Shown: positions 1 through 5,669 of the stretch, piece after piece
Layout of the letters: each line of letters opens with the position of its first letter
Numbering within the stretch: the stretch's first letter is position 1
Source of the DNA: Clostridia bacterium
GTDB taxonomy: Bacteria; Bacillota; Clostridia; Oscillospirales; CAG-272
NCBI GenBank assembly: GCA_017466495.1
Contig: JAFTUB010000060.1
Location: forward strand, 1 to 9,131
Length of the DNA stretch: 9,131 bases
Direction of reading: 5' to 3'
Notes under the pieces: generated by a model
Databases searched by the model: none
What the model saw: the letters and a program-made list of their open reading frames with translations, nothing else
Told to the model about the DNA's origin: nothing
Made by a program: the position numbers and the translations under genes

Positions 1-704
1 ATTTCTTCAACCGCACCCACCGCGTGCTGGAAACCATCCGCACCGAGAAGCCCGATCTTATCGGCTTCCAGGAAGCCCGGGATTCCCAGCGGGAGTGGCT
101 CAGGGAAAACCTGCCCGAGTACACCATCCTCGGCTGCGGCAGAGATAAGAATTACATGGGCGAATCGGTGCTGGCGGCCTTCCGCACCGAGGTGTTTTCT
201 GCCATTGACTTCAAGCAGTTCTGGCTCTCCCCCACGCCGTCAGTAGCGGGATCCCGCTTCGGCGCGGATCAAAGCTCCTGCCCCCGTTCCACTGTGGCCG
301 TCACCCTCAAGCACAGAGAGTCGGATGAGCTGCTGCGCTTTTACAACACCCATCTTGACCACAAGGGCGCCATTGCACGCCTGCTGGGGGCGACCCAGCT
401 GATGCAGGACATCTCCGCCTGGGGCGGCAAGTTTGTGCTGACCGGTGACTTCAACGCCACCCCCGACGCGGAGGAGATCAAGACCATCACCGCCTGCCCC
501 ACCCTGTCCATCGTGGATGCCACAGCGGGACTTGGCGGCACCTTCCACAGCTACGGCCGCCTGGCCGAGCCCTCCAAGATCGACTACATCTTCACCAATG
601 CCGACTGCGATCCCGCCGAGTCCTATGTGGTGGAGGATCACCCCGCCGACGGGATCTACATCTCGGATCACAATCCCGTCTGTGCGTATATCACGCTGGC
701 GTAA
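1..704 (+). CDS. Endonuclease/exonuclease/phosphatase (EEP) family hydrolase, 5'-truncated by window edge
   Basis: The open frame enters from outside the window (first full codon at 3), so the GTG at 24 is just an internal Val codon. About 233 residues are visible. EEP (DNase I-like fold) motifs occur in order: IGFQEA near 60-77 with the metal-binding Glu, NTHLDHKG around 345-365 with the catalytic His, TGDFNA at 441-458, a DYIF segment near 580-593, and the closing SDHNP at 663-677 with the Asp-His pair. Family members of this small type usually have about 250-260 residues, so probably only 25-30 N-terminal residues, including the first Asn motif, are missing. Such proteins are Mg-dependent phosphoesterases; the substrate (nucleic acid, phospholipid or sugar phosphate) cannot be told from the motifs. 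Whether there is a signal peptide is unknown because the N-terminus is missing. The gene ends in TAA and is followed 40 bases later by a strong terminator. Confidence 0.93.
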   Translation, partial: FFNRTHRVLETIRTEKPDLIGFQEARDSQREWLRENLPEYTILGCGRDKNYMGESVLAAFRTEVFSAIDFKQFWLSPTPSVAGSRFGADQSSCPRSTVAVTLKHRESDELLRFYNTHLDHKGAIARLLGATQLMQDISAWGGKFVLTGDFNATPDAEEIKTITACPTLSIVDATAGLGGTFHSYGRLAEPSKIDYIFTNADCDPAESYVVEDHPADGIYISDHNPVCAYITLA

Positions 705-743
705 GGGGTGCAGGATGCACCGGAAGGTATTTGTAAAAAAATC

Positions 744-772
744 AAGCCCAACTGCAGATCGCAGTTGGGCTT
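744..772. terminator. Bidirectional intrinsic terminator between the EEP gene and the orphan minus-strand gene
   Basis: A perfect 12-bp stem (AAGCCCAACTGC at 744-755 with its complement at 761-772) closes a 5-base loop. On the plus strand the stem runs into TTTTCTT. On the minus strand the same stem is followed after two bases by seven Ts (the A-run at 735-741). It can therefore stop transcripts of the EEP gene from the left and of the gene at 871-1359 from the right. Confidence 0.88.
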
Positions 773-870
773 TTCTTATAGTTTGCTCCGCAGATGATTT
801 GCCGCGTGCTGATGTGCGTTTTTCATTGGGCAGTTTGGCAAATTGGGATTTGTTGAACTGCGGGAAATAC

Positions 871-1359
871 TCATTGCTCGGATGCATTGTAAGGACTGGG
901 GCATAGTTCGCAGAAAAGACCATATCTTATGGCAGTTTCTTCAACTGTTGCAGCAGGCAGCATCGAGCCGATATACATATAGTAGTCATAACCGAAATGG
1001 ATAAAGAAATCCTTACCTGTCAGCTTAAACCAGCACTGCTCACGAAGGCAGGCTGCAATGAGGTGACGGATTTCAGAAATATCGGAAACACTCGCTGGAA
1101 GCAGAACATCTTCTGAATAACATTCTGCTTGCTCAATGGAAAGAATGCGTATCCGTGCTTTTGACAGCAAGTCAATACAACACTCAATGTACGCTGTTTC
1201 TATTTCCAGATATTTTTCGTATGTTAACTCAGTTTTGTCAAAACGCTTTCCAATATCACTAAAACTTGTCCAGTCATCTACTACATATCGTCCGTCTATA
1301 CGATTGGCAGGGTTGTACTTGGTGATTCTGTATTCAAACACGTAGGCAATACCTCTCAT
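871..1359 (-). CDS. Hypothetical protein of about 162 residues, unknown function, AT-rich orphan
   Basis: I do not recognise a named family with confidence. The protein starts MRGIAYVFEYRITKYNP, then has a GRYVVDDWTSFSDIGKRF stretch (residues 23-40), a helical LTYEKYLEIETAYIECCIDLL segment (45-65), and an aromatic C-terminal part (FFIHFGYDYYMYIG, 118-131). The 'ITKYNP...DDWTSFSDIGK...YL.IE.AYI' pattern reminds me of small bacterial proteins of unknown function, some of which look like immunity proteins; that is recollection, not proof. There is no signal peptide or membrane segment, so it is probably cytoplasmic. I chose the ATG at 1359, where the family-like text begins. The frame stays open upstream to a GTG at 1449 (192 residues) with an AGGTGG six bases before it. 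The extra 31 residues look unlike the rest, but this start is not excluded. Base composition is clearly more AT-rich than in all neighbours, suggesting a different origin. It lies downstream of the deaminase gene on the same strand and ends about 100 bases before a terminator. Confidence 0.7.
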   Translation of the reverse strand: MRGIAYVFEYRITKYNPANRIDGRYVVDDWTSFSDIGKRFDKTELTYEKYLEIETAYIECCIDLLSKARIRILSIEQAECYSEDVLLPASVSDISEIRHLIAACLREQCWFKLTGKDFFIHFGYDYYMYIGSMLPAATVEETAIRYGLFCELCPSPYNASEQ

Positions 1360-1471
1360 CCATCTATTCGCAAAATTCAAATTTATCGCTCTGTCCACAT
1401 ATAGTCGCAAAAAACAGATTGCTGTGCCGGCGAACCGTCTTGCGAACACCTGACCACCTGCGCGCTTCTCT

Positions 1472-1882
1472 TCAGCACACCACCGGCCGCCAGGCGAAGG
1501 GGAGCAGATCGGCGGCGGAAACCTTGATCAGATTTCCCTCGTCATCATTGACGATCACCAGGATGTCGGGGCAATATTCAAACAGCATCTGCCGGCAGTT
1601 GCCGCAGGGGGGAATGACACAGTTGAGGTGCTTCTCATGCACCGCCACGATGGTGTCAAACTCCCGCTCGCCGGCGGAGATGGCGATCCCCATGGTGACA
1701 TACTCGGCGCAGGCACCGTGGATGCCGTCGCAGTTCACGCCGCAGTAAACCTTTCCGTCTTTTGTCCGCAGAGCGCAGCCCACCGTGTGGTTATACACCC
1801 CGTCGTCGAAGTTCTTTTCCAGCACCTCCAGCCCCGCGCGGATCAGGGCGCGGTCGCCCTCGGTCAGAGGATATGTGTTCAT
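1472..1882 (-). CDS. Cytidine deaminase-fold protein, blasticidin-S-deaminase-like, 136 aa
   Basis: A zinc-dependent hydrolytic deaminase of the cytidine deaminase superfamily. The zinc/catalytic motifs are CAE at residues 58-60 (Cys ligand, Glu proton shuttle) and PCGNCRQ at 92-98 (two more Cys ligands), the three-Cys arrangement of the small tetrameric class. The length of 136 is normal for that class. However, the ribose-binding N-x-E-N motif of true cytidine deaminases is absent: the segment reads GVNCDGIHGACAE, with a shorter loop before CAE. This segment, 'IVAVHE', the 'PCGNCRQMLFEYCPDILVIV' block and a closing LLP (126-128) follow the layout of blasticidin-S deaminase as I remember it. 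The substrate is thus uncertain: cytidine salvage, another aminopyrimidine, or detoxification of a nucleoside antibiotic. The start at 1882 is set by AAAGGAG five bases upstream; the frame extends to 2020 but that would overlap pfkA and its terminator. It follows pfkA by 77 bases and the orphan gene lies downstream. Confidence 0.88.
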   Translation of the reverse strand: MNTYPLTEGDRALIRAGLEVLEKNFDDGVYNHTVGCALRTKDGKVYCGVNCDGIHGACAEYVTMGIAISAGEREFDTIVAVHEKHLNCVIPPCGNCRQMLFEYCPDILVIVNDDEGNLIKVSAADLLPFAWRPVVC

Positions 1883-1887
1883 TGTCG

Positions 1888-1894
1888 CTCCTTT
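1888..1894 (-). promoter_or_regulatory. Ribosome binding site fixing the deaminase start
   Basis: AAAGGAG on the minus strand with a 5-base spacer to the ATG at 1882. It rules out the longer reading from 2020, which would run back through the pfkA terminator into pfkA. Confidence 0.85.
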
Positions 1895-1900
1895 CGGCTG

Positions 1901-1914
1901 TTGCCAGCAGGCAA
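1901..1914 (-). repeat. Small hairpin between the pfkA terminator and the deaminase ribosome site
   Basis: TTGCC and GGCAA form a perfect 5-bp stem around a 4-base loop, directly next to the larger terminator hairpin and about 6 bases before the deaminase ribosome binding site. It may be a 5'-end stabilising or processing element in a read-through transcript, or chance. Confidence 0.4.
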
Positions 1915-1945
1915 AAGGGTGCCGCGTGGTCTGCGCGGCACCCTT
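1915..1945 (-). terminator. Intrinsic terminator of pfkA
   Basis: A perfect 12-bp stem (arms 1915-1926 and 1934-1945, core GGTGCCGCG / CGCGGCACC) with a 7-base loop. Read on the minus strand it starts about 15 bases after the pfkA TAA and is followed by TTTTGCC. The T-run is short (TT within the stem end plus two more), so some read-through into the deaminase gene is plausible. Confidence 0.85.
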
Positions 1946-1959
1946 GTTTGCATTCATAT

Positions 1960-3021
1960 TTATGCCAGATCGTCTACCAGCGCGTAGAGGCGCTCGATCT
2001 CGGCCTTGCGGTATGCGCAAAGCTCCTTCATGGATGCGATCTCCTCCTCGGAGTAGGGATCCAGGTCGCCGTCCTTCAGCTTGCCCTTGTACATCCGGTC
2101 AACGATGTGGGAGTAGTTGATATCGCAGGCCACCAGCTCGCTGTTGCGCTCAACCACCACCAGGTTGGTCTTGCCCTCCAGCATCAGCTCAACTGCCTTT
2201 GCCCCCATCTCGGAAGCGGTGAGGCGGTCGCGCAGGGTGGGATTGCCGCCGCGGACAACGTGTGCCAGGCGGGCGAACTTGGTCTCAACATCGGTCTCGG
2301 CCTGGATCTTCTTGGCCAGGTCCTCACCGTACTTGCCCAGGCCCTCGCTGACGGTAACGATAAAGTTGCGCTTGCCCTCTGCCTTCAGGGCCTTGATCTT
2401 GGCAATGGCAGCAGCCTCGTCGAAGGGAACCTCGGGAATGGCAACGGCAACCGCGCCGCAGGCGATACCGGTGCGCAGCGCGATCTCACCGCAGTCGCGG
2501 CCCATAACCTCCACCACGTTGCAGCGGGCGTGGGACTCGCAGGTGTCGCGGAGACGGTCGATCATCTCGCAGACCGTGTTCATGGCGGTATCAAAGCCAA
2601 TGGTATAGTCGCTGGCGGTGATATCGTTGTCGATGGAACCGGTCAGACCAATGGTGGGAATACCGTGATTGGACAAGTCGGTGGCACCGCGCAGGGTACC
2701 GTCGCCGCCGATGCAGACGATGCCGTCGATATTATGCTTCTTGCAGCAGGCAACTGCCTTGGCCATGCCCTCGGGGGTCTTGAAGTCCAGGCAGCGGTCG
2801 GAGTACAGGAAGGTACCGCCACGGTTGACAATGTTGGAAACATCATTATGCCCGAGTTTGATCATCTTGTCCTCGAGAAGGCCGCTGTAGCCGCCAAGGA
2901 AACCGATAACTTCCAGGCCGCGGGCAAGGGCAGTCCGTGCAACGGCACGGGCGCAGGCGTTCATACCGGGTGCGTCTCCACCCGAGGTGAGTACGGCGAT
3001 CTTACGAATCTGATTGCTCAT
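1960..3021 (-). CDS. pfkA: ATP-dependent 6-phosphofructokinase
   Basis: Catalyses phosphorylation of fructose 6-phosphate to fructose 1,6-bisphosphate, the committed step of glycolysis, in the cytoplasm. The 353-residue product shows the family motifs in order: TSGGDAPGMN at 12-21, the IGGDGT nucleotide loop at 104-109, GSIDND at 128-133 with the catalytic Asp, MGRDCGEIAL at 173-182, a PE at 196-197, and HVVRGGNPTLRDR at 254-266. Gly in GGDG and Gly rather than Lys before SIDND point to ATP and not pyrophosphate as phosphoryl donor. Small departures from the textbook protein are T-G-S-IDND for P-G-T-IDND and a C-terminal extension of about 30 residues, charged and probably helical, beyond the usual length of about 320. 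The start at 3021 has GGAGG seven bases upstream. It has its own promoter at 3085-3113 and its own terminator, so it is largely a single-gene unit. Confidence 0.96.
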   Translation of the reverse strand: MSNQIRKIAVLTSGGDAPGMNACARAVARTALARGLEVIGFLGGYSGLLEDKMIKLGHNDVSNIVNRGGTFLYSDRCLDFKTPEGMAKAVACCKKHNIDGIVCIGGDGTLRGATDLSNHGIPTIGLTGSIDNDITASDYTIGFDTAMNTVCEMIDRLRDTCESHARCNVVEVMGRDCGEIALRTGIACGAVAVAIPEVPFDEAAAIAKIKALKAEGKRNFIVTVSEGLGKYGEDLAKKIQAETDVETKFARLAHVVRGGNPTLRDRLTASEMGAKAVELMLEGKTNLVVVERNSELVACDINYSHIVDRMYKGKLKDGDLDPYSEEEIASMKELCAYRKAEIERLYALVDDLA

Positions 3022-3046
3022 GATAAGTCCTCCATTTGATACAACA

Positions 3047-3057
3047 GGGCAGTGCCC
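3047..3057. repeat. 11-base palindrome GGGCAGTGCCC in the pfkA leader
   Basis: A perfect odd-centred palindrome lies between the pfkA promoter and its ribosome binding site, about 20 bases after the expected transcription start. It could be a half-site for a repressor or a weak leader hairpin; the sequence alone does not decide, and chance is possible. Confidence 0.3.
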
Positions 3058-3084
3058 AATGATTTACAAAAATGTTACTGATTT

Positions 3085-3113
3085 ATTATAGTATAGTCCG
3101 CGGCAAAAATCAA
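3085..3113 (-). promoter_or_regulatory. Promoter of pfkA (TTGATT-17-TATAAT)
   Basis: On the minus strand, TTGATT (3108-3113) and a perfect TATAAT (3085-3090) are separated by exactly 17 bases. The predicted start near 3078 gives a leader of about 57 bases before the pfkA ATG, with GGAGG at 3029-3033. The A/T-rich stretch stands out in this GC-rich region. Confidence 0.85.
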
Positions 3114-3216
3114 GGGTTCCCGCGCATTTTGTCGATTTCTTCACAAATCTTGGTCAAACGGGCAGAAACAGGCAAAAAAACGCGTCGGAATTATGGCTTT
3201 TTCCACAACGTTTTCA

Positions 3217-4479
3217 TCAAAGCTCAATCCCCTGCAGAAGTGCCAGCACCCCGTAAAGTGCATGGCTTGCGGCGCAGGTTCGGATATACTTCCGGTCCGC
3301 CCGGGGATCCAGGCTGAGCAGGCGTGACCGCTCCCCTTCCGCCGTGGAAATGCCCAGCCAGACGGTGCCCACCGGCTTCTCGGGTGTTCCGCCTCCGGGA
3401 CCGGCAATTCCCGTGGTACTGATGCCGATATCGGCACCGGTGGCCAGCCGAACGCCCCGTGCCATCTGCATCGCCACCGGTTCGCTTACCGCGCCATGGG
3501 CCGCCAGGGTATCGGGATCCACACCCAGCACATTTGCCTTCACCTCATTGGCGTAGGACACCACGCCGCCGGGGAAAACGGCGGACGCACCGGGCACATC
3601 GGTAAGCCGCTTGGCGATCAGCCCTCCGGTACAGGATTCGGCGGTGGCCAGGGTGAGCCCGCGCTCCGCCAGCAAAGGCACCAGGGCCGCCTCAATGGAG
3701 CCCACATCCACCCCGTAGATATAGGGTGCAACGGGAGAACTGCGCAGGTATTTCTCCTCCGTATCACACAGGGCAGAGGCCTCTGCTTCATCTTTCCCTC
3801 TCGCCGTGATGCGCAGTCTGACCTCACCGTCGGCACAGTAGGGGGCGAGGGTGGGATTCACCGAGGTTTCCATTCGCTCCCGCAGAATATCCTCCAGCGC
3901 AGACTCGCCGATGCCGAAGAGATGGAGGTTCCGGCTGAGCAGAACGCAGTCGGTTCGGGCAGCGAGGAAGGGACGCACCTCGTTTTCCACCATGGGGATC
4001 AGCTCCCGGGGAGGTCCGGGAAGCAGGATCATTACCCCTCGCCCCTCTTCCTCAATGGCAACCCCGGGCGCGGTACCGTGGGGATTGGCCAGCACATATG
4101 CCCCCTCGGGCATCATGGCTTGCTTGCGGTTGTTGGGGGTCATCTCCTTGCCGCGGCGGGCAAAGAAACCCTCGATATAGGCAAGCGACGGCTCGTGGCA
4201 GACCAGCTTCCGACCGAAGCAGGCTGCCGCCGTTTCCTTGGTAAGATCGTCACAGGTGGGGCCCAGGCCGCCGCTGGTGATCACCAGATCGGCACGGCCG
4301 AGGGCGGTTTCCATAGCTTCCCGAAGCCGTTCGGGATTATCCCCCACCACGGACTGGTGGTAGACCGATATCCCCATGGATGCCAGGGCGCGGGCAAGAT
4401 AGGCGGCATTGGTATTGACAATGTCTCCCAGCAGAAGTTCTGTCCCCACGCAGAGAATTTCGGCAGTTTTGATGTTCAT
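3217..4479 (-). CDS. cinA: CinA family protein: N-terminal MoCF-like/pyrophosphatase domain plus C-terminal NMN deamidase domain
   Basis: A full-length two-domain CinA of 420 residues, the usual size. The N-terminal molybdopterin-binding-like domain (about 1-170) has VGTELLLGD (11-19), TSGGLGPTCDDLT (68-80), PNNRKQA (115-121), GTAPG (135-139) and LPGPP (153-157). A middle linker domain follows (about 175-250). The C-terminal PncC-type domain (about 258-415) has AESCTGG (280-286), SYANEVK (308-314), GAVS (329-332) and TTGIAGPGGGTPEKPVGTVW (355-374). In the family the C-terminal domain deamidates nicotinamide mononucleotide to nicotinate mononucleotide, and the N-terminal domain hydrolyses ADP-ribose, so the protein serves pyridine nucleotide recycling. 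The 'competence/damage-inducible' name comes from streptococcal operons with recA, which is not next to it here. The start at 4479 is fixed by AGAGGTGA and by a promoter lying between it and the longer upstream reading (to 4731). No convincing hairpin terminator follows the stop, only a T-run near 3175-3181 on the minus strand. Confidence 0.96.
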   Translation of the reverse strand: MNIKTAEILCVGTELLLGDIVNTNAAYLARALASMGISVYHQSVVGDNPERLREAMETALGRADLVITSGGLGPTCDDLTKETAAACFGRKLVCHEPSLAYIEGFFARRGKEMTPNNRKQAMMPEGAYVLANPHGTAPGVAIEEEGRGVMILLPGPPRELIPMVENEVRPFLAARTDCVLLSRNLHLFGIGESALEDILRERMETSVNPTLAPYCADGEVRLRITARGKDEAEASALCDTEEKYLRSSPVAPYIYGVDVGSIEAALVPLLAERGLTLATAESCTGGLIAKRLTDVPGASAVFPGGVVSYANEVKANVLGVDPDTLAAHGAVSEPVAMQMARGVRLATGADIGISTTGIAGPGGGTPEKPVGTVWLGISTAEGERSRLLSLDPRADRKYIRTCAASHALYGVLALLQGIEL

Positions 4480-4484
4480 CGTGG

Positions 4485-4492
4485 TCACCTCT
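4485..4492 (-). promoter_or_regulatory. Ribosome binding site fixing the cinA start
   Basis: AGAGGTGA on the minus strand, five bases before the ATG at 4479. With the promoter at 4510-4538 it excludes the in-frame extension reaching 4731, whose codons would lie upstream of the transcript. Confidence 0.8.
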
Positions 4493-4509
4493 TTGATTTC
4501 ATTGGCTCT

Positions 4510-4538
4510 ATCATAGCACATTCCGTCGATTTTTGCAA
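4510..4538 (-). promoter_or_regulatory. Promoter of cinA (TTGCAA-17-TATGAT, extended -10)
   Basis: On the minus strand TTGCAA (4533-4538) is followed after 17 bases by TATGAT (4510-4515), with TGC directly before it, giving an extended -10 (TGnTATGAT). The predicted start near 4503 leaves a short leader of about 24 bases. Confidence 0.82.
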
Positions 4539-4638
4539 GCACAATTCCCGGCGGAAGATGCCCTTCATTACATATTTCCCCATTCAGCTGCATTTTATGA
4601 CATCGGTTCGGATGTTGTGTCCCGATATCCGAAAAAAA

Positions 4639-4664
4639 GGATGCCGCGGCAGAGCGCGGCATCC
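4639..4664 (-). terminator. Intrinsic terminator of mscS
   Basis: A perfect 10-bp stem (GGATGCCGCG at 4639-4648 with CGCGGCATCC at 4655-4664) and a 6-base loop, beginning about 11 bases after the mscS TAA and followed on the minus strand by seven Ts (4632-4638). The reverse direction has only a weak T-run, so it mainly serves mscS. Confidence 0.88.
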
Positions 4665-4675
4665 CGGAAAAAGAC

Positions 4676-5479
4676 TTATTTGTCCAGATGTACATCCAGC
4701 TGGGGGAAAGGAATCTCGATGTTTGCGGCAATCATCCGATTATGAACATCGTGGAGCAGATCGTGGTACACATCCCAGTATTTTCCCGACTCAACCCAAA
4801 CCCGCAGGGTGAAGCCCAGGGAGGAATCGTTCTGTGCAGTAAGGCGGGCAAAGGGGCTGGGATCCTGGCGAACCCGCTCATCGGCCTCTGCAGCCTCAAG
4901 CAGAAGCGCATTGACCTGATCGGGATCGGTGCCGTAGGCCACAGTGAAGGTCAAATCCACACGGCGAAGTTCCTCAGCGGAGTAGTTCACAATGGCAGAC
5001 CCCATGAGGCTGCCGTTGGGAATCATGACACGTTTGTTGTCCACGGTGGTAAGGACGGTGTAGAAGATGGTAATCTCCCGTACAACACCCGACTGACCGG
5101 CAGCTTCGATGAAATCACCGATATGGAAGGGCTTCAGGAACACCAGCATAATTCCGCCGGCCAGGTTGGACAGGGAGCCCTGCAGAGCCAGGCCAATGGC
5201 GGCACCCGCGGTGGCCAGTACAGTGATGATGGATGCGATCTCAATGCCCAGGATCGGAATAACCGTAACGACCAGCACAACATAGAGGGCAATCTTGATA
5301 AAACTATTGAGGAAGCTGCGCATCTCGGGATCAATGCGACCATAAGCCTTGGATTTTCCCCAAAGCTTGAGGACAAGTTTGATCAGCAGCATACCGGCAA
5401 CAAAGACGATGGCCGCCCAAAGCAGCTTGGAACCAACGCTGACCAGCGCGGTAAGTATGGTAGAAAAAACAACAGGCAT
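4676..5479 (-). CDS. mscS: Small-conductance mechanosensitive channel, MscS family
   Basis: A homoheptameric membrane channel (by family) that opens under membrane tension and releases solutes on hypo-osmotic shock. The 267-residue product is close to E. coli MscS in size and plan. There are hydrophobic helices at about 18-38 and 57-78, then the pore helix at about 80-114 with the diagnostic Ala/Gly ridge and LQGSLSNLAGGIML (99-112). The beta domain follows with FLKPFHIGDFIEAAG (114-128) and the IPNG signature (153-156). The C-terminal alpha/beta domain ends in IEIPFPQLDVHL (254-265), the family's typical close. The start at 5479 has AAGGAGA seven bases upstream. It has its own promoter at 5529-5557 and terminator at 4639-4664, and is divergent from the large PHP gene. 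Confidence 0.96.
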   Translation of the reverse strand: MPVVFSTILTALVSVGSKLLWAAIVFVAGMLLIKLVLKLWGKSKAYGRIDPEMRSFLNSFIKIALYVVLVVTVIPILGIEIASIITVLATAGAAIGLALQGSLSNLAGGIMLVFLKPFHIGDFIEAAGQSGVVREITIFYTVLTTVDNKRVMIPNGSLMGSAIVNYSAEELRRVDLTFTVAYGTDPDQVNALLLEAAEADERVRQDPSPFARLTAQNDSSLGFTLRVWVESGKYWDVYHDLLHDVHNRMIAANIEIPFPQLDVHLDK

Positions 5480-5528
5480 AACAAAATCTCCTTGTATGAT
5501 ATTTCCCCCGGAAAAGGGAGTATACTAC

Positions 5529-5557
5529 ATTGTAACACAAAAAAGTTACTTTGTAAA
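5529..5557 (-). promoter_or_regulatory. Promoter of mscS (TTTACA-17-TACAAT)
   Basis: On the minus strand TTTACA (5552-5557) and TACAAT (5529-5534) are 17 bases apart, in an AT-rich island. The predicted start is near 5522, giving a leader of about 43 bases. The region between the two boxes contains a GTAAC/GTTAC inverted repeat (separate entry). Confidence 0.82.
5530..5556. repeat. Direct TTGTAA repeat and GTAAC/GTTAC inverted repeat inside the mscS promoter
   Basis: TTGTAA occurs at 5530-5535 and again at 5551-5556, exactly 21 bases apart (two helical turns). Between them GTAAC (5532-5536) and GTTAC (5545-5549) form an inverted repeat with an 8-base spacer. Placed over the -10 to -35 interval, this is where a repressor would bind, but part of the likeness comes from the promoter boxes themselves. 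Confidence 0.35.
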
Positions 5558-5566
5558 GATAAAGTC

Positions 5567-5596
5567 TTGCCATCGTCCCCTCGGATATGGTATAAT
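5567..5596 (+). promoter_or_regulatory. Promoter of the large PHP-domain gene (TTGCCA-18-TATAAT, extended -10)
   Basis: TTGCCA (5567-5572) is followed after 18 bases by a perfect TATAAT (5591-5596) preceded by TGG, an extended -10. Its -35 box lies only 9 bases from the -35 box of the mscS promoter on the other strand, so the two genes share a compact divergent control region. The predicted start near 5603 gives a leader of about 65 bases. Confidence 0.82.
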
Positions 5597-5613
5597 TAAA
5601 GAAAAATTTCTTG

Positions 5614-5642
5614 CCGCGGAAGGGCTGATACTCCCTCCGCGG
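5614..5642 (+). promoter_or_regulatory. Leader hairpin at the 5' end of the PHP-domain gene transcript
   Basis: CCGCGGAAGGG (5614-5624) pairs with CCCTCCGCGG (5633-5642), a 10-bp stem with one bulged A and an 8-base loop. It starts about 10 bases after the predicted transcription start and ends about 14 bases before the ribosome binding site. No U-run follows, so it is not an intrinsic terminator; a transcript-stabilising or regulatory hairpin is more likely. Confidence 0.55.
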
Positions 5643-5656
5643 TGCGCCACAGAAAG

Positions 5657-5664
5657 AAAGGTGA
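5657..5664 (+). promoter_or_regulatory. Ribosome binding site fixing the start of the PHP-domain gene
   Basis: AAAGGTGA with a 5-base spacer to the ATG at 5670. It sets the start well inside the open frame, which would otherwise run back to 5349, antisense to mscS and upstream of the promoter. Confidence 0.85.
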
Positions 5665-5669
5665 ACCTC

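Noticed and set aside
830..861. GCAGTT/AACTGC inverted repeat just downstream of the orphan gene
   Set aside because: A 6-bp stem with a 20-base loop and no T-run is too weak to call a terminator; the 12-bp hairpin at 744-772 is far better.
1883..2020. Longer deaminase start at 2020
   Set aside because: It would translate the pfkA terminator hairpin and overlap pfkA; AAAGGAG before 1882 fits the family length.
1762..3039. Plus-strand open frame of 425 codons opposite pfkA and the deaminase gene
   Set aside because: Antisense to two clearly recognisable genes; its product is low-complexity Gly/Ala/Val/Leu text with no motif.
3150..3216. Possible terminator after cinA (GGAA/TTCC and T-run near 3175-3181)
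   Set aside because: A 4-bp A/T-poor match with a 10-base loop away from the T-run is not a credible intrinsic terminator.
4480..4731. Upstream extension of cinA by 84 codons
   Set aside because: It would run through the mscS terminator and the cinA promoter; AGAGGTGA marks the ATG at 4479 and the protein then has the normal CinA length.
3496..4812. Plus-strand open frame of 438 codons opposite cinA
   Set aside because: Antisense to a full-length CinA with all family motifs; the Gly/His-rich translation is typical of a shadow frame.
5349..5669. Upstream extension of the PHP gene frame by 107 codons
   Set aside because: It would start inside mscS on the other strand and upstream of a strong promoter; a good ribosome site marks the ATG at 5670.
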